Source of the DNA: Aurelia coerulea
Lineage: Eukaryota; Cnidaria; Scyphozoa; Semaeostomeae; Ulmaridae
NCBI GenBank assembly: GCA_039566865.1
Contig: CM076943.1
Location: 47,824,124 to 47,888,123, forward strand
DNA: 64,000 nucleotides
Direction of reading: 5' to 3'
The notes under the pieces are model-generated. The model was not told the DNA's origin and did no database searches. It was given only the letters and a program-made list of their open reading frames with translations. Position numbers and translations under genes: made by a program. Position 1 is the stretch's first letter, and every line of letters begins with the position of its first letter. Positions 59,379 to 64,000 of this stretch are shown one piece after another.

Positions 59379-59930
59379 AGCATAGGTTCCAAATCTTTAA
59401 AAAGGTTGGTGTAAAGTTTAATGACCTATTGCTTTGAACCGAAAATGGCTTCAAAGAAACTTCAGTTGTTTTGCTACAATTCTACCGTTGGACTTTTCAG
59501 GAATTTTCCTTATTTTCAAGCTTTCAGATTTACAGTGTGTTTCTTCTTTTTCAAGAGGTCAAGAAAAAATTCAAAAAGCTTGAAGCCATCTTAATGTCTA
59601 ATGTGTTTGACGCAATATGAAATGTTTATGGATGCTTATCATATGGTATCAAGCAAAAGTCTACCACTCTTCTGGTTTATGATTTAGAAATTTGATGACG
59701 TCACATCCTCAAATGAGTTATAATATAAAATACTCTGGTATTTAGAAAACTGATTCGTTCAAAATTTCTTTAAAGTCACAATATTTTTGATGTGATAGAA
59801 TTATTGCAGAAGGTATTCAGGTAGGGTTGCTTCTTAAAGAATTTCTTTCAAGTCATTCAACTAGAAAAAATAGGACATAGAATTTTACACTCACCTTTTT
59901 ATGCCGATTTAAAGATTTGGAACCTATGCT
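59379..59930. mobile_element. AGCATAGG-family element with 9-bp TSD
   Basis: GTACTGATC at 59370-59378 and GTACTGATG at 59931-59939 (8 of 9). Ends AGCATAGGTTCCAAATCTTT and AAAGATTTGGAACCTATGCT are 20-bp perfect complements. 552 bp, same family as 11278-12202. Confidence 0.9.
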
Positions 59931-59939
59931 GTACTGATG

Positions 59940-60890
59940 CATTTTCCATTCAAAATCGGTACAAAATTCACACACGGAGAATTGTTAAAAGTATGTCCGC
60001 TAAAGTGCAAACTAGCCCAAAATTTTACCCCACGGTATCAAGCCCCAAATTGCGTTATAAGACACGCAGATGAGTTGTTTCTTGTAAACTTGTTTCCGTC
60101 TTTAAATTGGTGTAGTAACCATCGAGCATCGACTCCAAACGCAACCTCGGGTCGGAAAATCGAAATATTTTTAAGAGGCCATTTTTGAGCGGGAACCACA
60201 GCAAGCCCAGGCGGTTGATGGAACGATAATAAGTGTAAAACTTCAAAAAATACTAGTTAATTGTAGTACCTTTGTGTCTTAATTGTTGCACCTCTCTACG
60301 GCTAAATGTGTTTCCTTTATTGACTTCTGTACTATATAATTGTTCGAATACGAGAGTTTGATGTGAAGTAACTAATGCAGTACTATATAATAGTACAAGG
60401 ACTGAAACTCTTCTCCTTGTAGTAAAGTAGAATAGTTTATAAGTATAGCAATTAAGTAAATCTGTATTGTAAATCTTTAGCAGAATGTATAAAAAATAAA
60501 TAAATAAATAAACTGCTTTGTCTTCGCTCGCAATCCGCCATCCAAAGACTAAATTCGTAAGGTAACATGTCAAAATGTTTCTCAATGATGGAACTTATGG
60601 GAATTACACTTTCCAATACATTGTTTCTTCGTCTGCAATGTCTGAAACGCAAAAATCTGCCACTTTTTCGATGCAAATCTAATCAAATTCACGTTCTCCC
60701 TATGCTTGCAGCATCGAACCGTAACAGGGCGATCGAACTTGCGTACATTCTGTGCAAAGCACGGCGCTGGCTGAGGAAAACATTCGAAATTCGATCGCTC
60801 TGTTACCGTTCGAAGGTGCAAGTGAATTTTTGGTGCCGGAGAAAGTGAACTTTTCTATTTTTCTTTGAATAAATTTTTCAAAGACGATAA
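59940..60890. other. Unassigned; poly-adenylate-like LINE or SINE tail
   Basis: gtataaaaaataaataaataaataaac at 60486-60512 looks like a retroelement 3' tail on the + strand. No reverse-transcriptase motif is visible upstream. ORFs at 60567-60848 are unsupported. Confidence 0.4.
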
Positions 60891-60892
60891 CT

Positions 60893-61258
60893 CACCGGGG
60901 GGGGGGGGGGTACTTCACCATCGGGTCAGACGGGGATGTGCGCCAGTTTTGGGTAATTTTTGGCCCAAAAATTCTGGGAATGGGGTACACTTTCACTTGG
61001 AATTTTCTGGGATTGGGGTTAACTGTCATACTAAAAATTCTGGTAATGGTTGTTGAATGTCCCCATTGATTCAGAACAGATTTGTTCTGCTTGTGACCCT
61101 GAGAGGAAATTATAACGTTGAATTGTTCTTTGTTACTTCTTCAAAATCCTGGGATTGGGTATCAATAGCTGACCTATATTCTGGGATTGGCTCATAACAG
61201 AAATCCTGGTGGCGCACACCCCTGTATGAGTTTATAGTGAAGTACCTCCCCCCCAGGG
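60893..61258. mobile_element. G/C-tract-bounded element with tandem ttctgggattggg array
   Basis: Left accggggggggggggtacttcacc, right tagtgaagtacctcccccccagggg. Interior aattctgggaatgggg, ttctgggattgggg, attctggtaatgg, atcctgggattggg. Same layout as the other G/C-tract elements. Confidence 0.75.
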
Positions 61259-61294
61259 GATAACTCACTCTGGGGACGAGATTGGGGCATGTCC

Positions 61295-61520
61295 CTTTCG
61301 CGGACACTGCGGGGCAGGAAGATCCAAATGGTAGCTGAGAGGAGCAAATTGAAAATTCTGTGGATGAAAACGAGGTAACCATCGCATGGCCGACAAGAAA
61401 AGTTGATAGCTGTGGAACACAAAAAGAGAAAATGTTGGCAAAAGTGAGAAGAGTACACAGTGAGATCGATTCAACTTTATGTCCAAAAATTGGTATGAAA
61501 TTTCTAGACGTTTATTGCTA
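61295..61520. repeat. Dispersed repeat R1, copy 2
   Basis: Matches 35850-36200 with a central deletion: actgcggggcaggaagatcc, gagaaaatgttggcaaaagtgag, acacagtgagatcgattcaac. Confidence 0.6.
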
Positions 61521-61757
61521 TTTTAAATTTTATTGTTGCACAACAATATAGAAATTCACAACAACTTCATTATTTCAATTATTAGGCCAAAATCTTTTAG
61601 GTTTCAGTTTCATTCATTATCAATTAATCCTAAATACAATTCAAAATAAATACTCTACGACTAAAATACATAACAACATTATAACTGAAATCGAGAAAAG
61701 AAAAACTAAAATGAATATAAAAGATACTTTACATGATTGTATTTAAGATTAATTGAC

Positions 61758-61815
61758 TAAGGAGGAGCTCTCTAAGTAGATAAACTAATCGAGAGAGAGC
61801 CCCCCCCCCCACAAA
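61758..61815. repeat. GGAGGAGCTCTCT repeat, copy 2
   Basis: ggaggagctctctaagtagataaactaatcgagagagagccccccccccc matches 37360-37410. Confidence 0.65.
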
Positions 61816-61931
61816 AAAAAAGATTTTATTAAAACAAAGACAGATGATAACCAAATGATAACCAAATATGATAACACCTCATTGGGATAAAGTTATATGT
61901 GTGCAGTGAACAGTGAATTAGTTCTGGGAAT

Positions 61932-63394
61932 CAGTGGCGGACTGGCTCTGATTTTTGCACCGGCCATGAATGAGTTATGGGGGCCCTAAGTGGGTGTGGC
62001 CTACATCATGAGGGTGTGGTCATGCACAAAATTTGTCACAATTCCTCGATTTCTTACCAATAGCAACGCTAAACTCACTTTCTTTGAAAATGAGGCTTAT
62101 ACCTTATTATGACATGATTAAAATCTTTACGTGGTCTCTACTTTATAAAAGTAACTCTGGCCTTTTGAGAGTATTGTGGGCCAGATGATCTGTAATATTT
62201 TCGTTTCACAAACTGTTGAGCAACCCTTTCTCGAACCTCGCCCAGCAATGTGGCCAGGGAAAATTTACTGATGGCAGCGGCGTGGCCAGGGTAAATGAAG
62301 TGGGGGGGATTTAAAGGAGGGGGTTTGGGGGTGAAGCCCCAAGGGAAATTTCTGGGGCCACGCCCTTTACTTTGGCTTAGAATGCATTTCCCAGTATCAT
62401 GCTTGCCATTATCGACAAGAAAACCTTGATCGTTTTGTAACAGTTATCTTATGAATCAGGGCACAAGGAAAATTTTTGAAGAAAGATCCTTTACTTTGGC
62501 TTAGAATGCATCTCCCAATATCATGCTTGCCAGTGCTAAAATGGAAGATTTGACATTTCTCGGAAACTTCTTACCCAACCTATACCCAGTTATTTTCTCC
62601 TCGGTTTTAGAGGAATCTCGAGGACCATCTTTCGACAAAAGTGTGGGGGCAATGGCCCCCATACCCCCCCCCCCCCCGTGGCCATGCCACTGACTGATGG
62701 AGTATCAAAATGAGGGGTCTGGGGGCAAAGTCTCCAGGAAAATCTCTAAGGACACTCCCTCTACAATGGTTTAGAACGCTTCTTCCAATCTCATGTTTGG
62801 AGGTGCTTAAATTAAATTTTTAGCAAGTGTAACAGTAGTTTTATGAATTAGCATCCTTAGGGAAATTTTGTGAATCTGTTCTTTGGCTGAAATTTTCAAA
62901 ATTATTTTAGCAGTTTTCTATCAATCAACACTCTTATAAACATTTTCGCGCAAAAGCTTTTACATTGCTGCAGCAATCCAATTTTTGCGTGCCCCCAAAG
63001 TGGAGGCCTTGACAAAGTTTTTCCCGGAAAATTTTTGAAACTGACAGCCTTATTTTGGCTTAGAACGATTCTCCCAGTCATTTTCTAGCATTTTTCAGAG
63101 AGTCTTACCCTACACTACCAAAACTCAACTATTTTCTTTGAAAGAATCTCTAGAACCATCTTTTGACAGAAGTGGACGGGGCCTTTACCGTATCTTCACT
63201 CTCGACTGTATTAATTTCTTTGATCAAGTTCATTGACACGGAAGGATTCAAATGTGAAGTGAGATGTCCATTATTCAAGAATGCAGATCTACTATAGAAG
63301 TTCCTAATTTCGCAAAAGGGGCCTTTTTCTAGCAAAAATGGGGCCCTTTTTGGAAGATTTTGAGGGGGCGGGCCGGTGGGCCAGTCCGCCACTG
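61932..63394. mobile_element. hAT-like element with 8-bp TSD, carrying a nested hAT
   Basis: CTGGGAAT at 61924-61931 and 63395-63402. Ends CAGTGGCGGACTGGC and GCCAGTCCGCCACTG are 15-bp perfect complements. 1463 bp including the nested element 62275-62692. No transposase; longest ORF inside is about 80 codons. It inserted next to the LINE tail at 63420. Confidence 0.93.
62275..62692. mobile_element. Nested hAT-like element, 8-bp TSD
   Basis: ACTGATGG at 62267-62274 and 62693-62700. Ends CAGCGGCGTGGCCAGGG and CGTGGCCATGCCACTG. Termini resemble 39703-41836. Confidence 0.9.
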
Positions 63395-63419
63395 CTGGGA
63401 ATATGAGTCAATGAAAAAA

Positions 63420-63660
63420 GTCTTTAATTTTGAACGAAATACTAAAACAGAGCTAGCAACCCGTATAAAAAGTGGAAGAGTGTTCCAAAGTTTTGAACCA
63501 AAATACTGAATTGTTTGAAGACCATATAAGGTAGTATTTTTAAAAGATTTAAAAAGATCACCTCTAGTAGCCTGACAAGTCCCAATCTTATGAACAGCTG
63601 CATTAGGCTGAAAGTAATCATGAAAGCACGAAGGACATAGTAGATACTTAGGCCTGCCAG
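63420..63660 (-). pseudogene. LINE reverse-transcriptase C-terminal tail, minus strand
   Basis: Minus strand reads CPSCFHDYFQPNAAVHKIGT, QATRGDLFKSFKNTTLYG, IQYFGSKLWNTLPLFIR. TR-GD.F and G.KLWN.LP are the conserved non-LTR tail. It differs from the 45625/55195 family. Confidence 0.82.
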
Positions 63661-64000
63661 AGAAGAGAGAGATGTCGAGTTTTGGATCGTATTGTGTTGG
63701 ATTGTAATTTATTGTTGGTAGTTTTTGTTTCTATTTTTTATGTATTTTATAATTATTATGTCATGATTTGTCATGGACATGATTGATTGAGCGATATATA
63801 TTGACAATCAAGTTAATTTTTGAAAAATGACAACAGCAACGCCAGGAGGGAAAACAATGGATCAATTGAAATTGAATTAAATCATAATGTTCTATTATTT
63901 CTATCAGATTTCAGTTTCATGGCACTACCCAGACTGCAGTCTTTGCTGTTTCGTGGAAAACATATTCTCCGTGCAATCTTCAGAAAACCATAGAGCCTTT
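63661..64000. other. Unassigned end of window
   Basis: attggattgtattgtgttgg-like words at 63685-63710, then AT-rich sequence. No feature seen. Confidence 0.35.

Noticed and set aside
1..64000. LTR retrotransposon or integrated virus
   Set aside because: No LTR pair with primer-binding site and no protease, integrase or capsid motif was found.

Overview
This is eukaryotic nuclear DNA from an animal. It is AT-rich, has no dense bacterial-type coding, and contains three spliced genes on the + strand with GT-AG introns. One of them is a beta-sarcoglycan, a metazoan-specific membrane protein. The repeat content (tRNA-derived SINEs, degraded LINE tails, many palindromic miniature elements, G/C-tract elements) suits a marine invertebrate. 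I think an anthozoan cnidarian is most likely, but that is inference and not proven by the sequence.

Genes, left to right: (1) 429-2727, the last three coding exons of an RRP8-like rRNA methyltransferase, truncated by the window start. (2) 6191-12462 (possible first exon near 4154), a complete or nearly complete beta-sarcoglycan gene in six exons giving a 303-residue type II membrane protein from the ATG at 6215. (3) 15679-29397, a compact CRAL-TRIO (Sec14-like) lipid-binding protein of 242 residues in seven exons, one of them only 27 bp, with an ETS/YY1-like motif over its start codon. All exon joins preserve frame. Further right, genes are sparse: a Thr/Pro/Ser-rich symmetric phase 1-1 exon (42538-42672) whose 3' end is duplicated at about 43618-43662, and a possible C-terminal exon (47108-47275). 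These may belong to one surface-protein gene. They are the only other plausible coding exons I found. The three genes are functionally unrelated and are simply neighbours.

The rest is a dense, nested mobile-element landscape. I could delimit many elements from terminal inverted repeats (TIRs) and target-site duplications (TSDs): hAT-like elements with 8-bp TSDs (23837-24144, 39703-41836 with two nested elements, 61932-63394 with one nested), two foldback families with 9-bp TSDs (14728-15325; 11278-12202 and 59379-59930), TTAA-flanked elements (820-1427, 18503-18695, 27458-27650, 32272-32827, 39122-39360, 50457-51388), TA-flanked mariner-like foldbacks with GGGTGTCCC ends (28468-29072, 29453-30025, 47650-48433, 52334-53078), a CAGTAAAAACCCGC family (1821-2285, 7493-8425, 11744-12142), and elements bounded by G and C tracts around degenerate tandem arrays. 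LINE reverse-transcriptase tails lie at 5038, 26760 and 34405 (+) and at 45625, 55200 and 63420 (-). No autonomous element is intact.

The most interesting signals are three hammerhead-ribozyme-like cores in repeat-derived DNA (2907-2935 minus, 23204-23250 plus, 28150-28174 plus), a 33-bp minisatellite open in reading frames on both strands (44815-45368), the nested hAT architecture, and the G/C-tract-bounded arrays. No tRNA or rRNA gene, CRISPR array or bacterial feature was seen.
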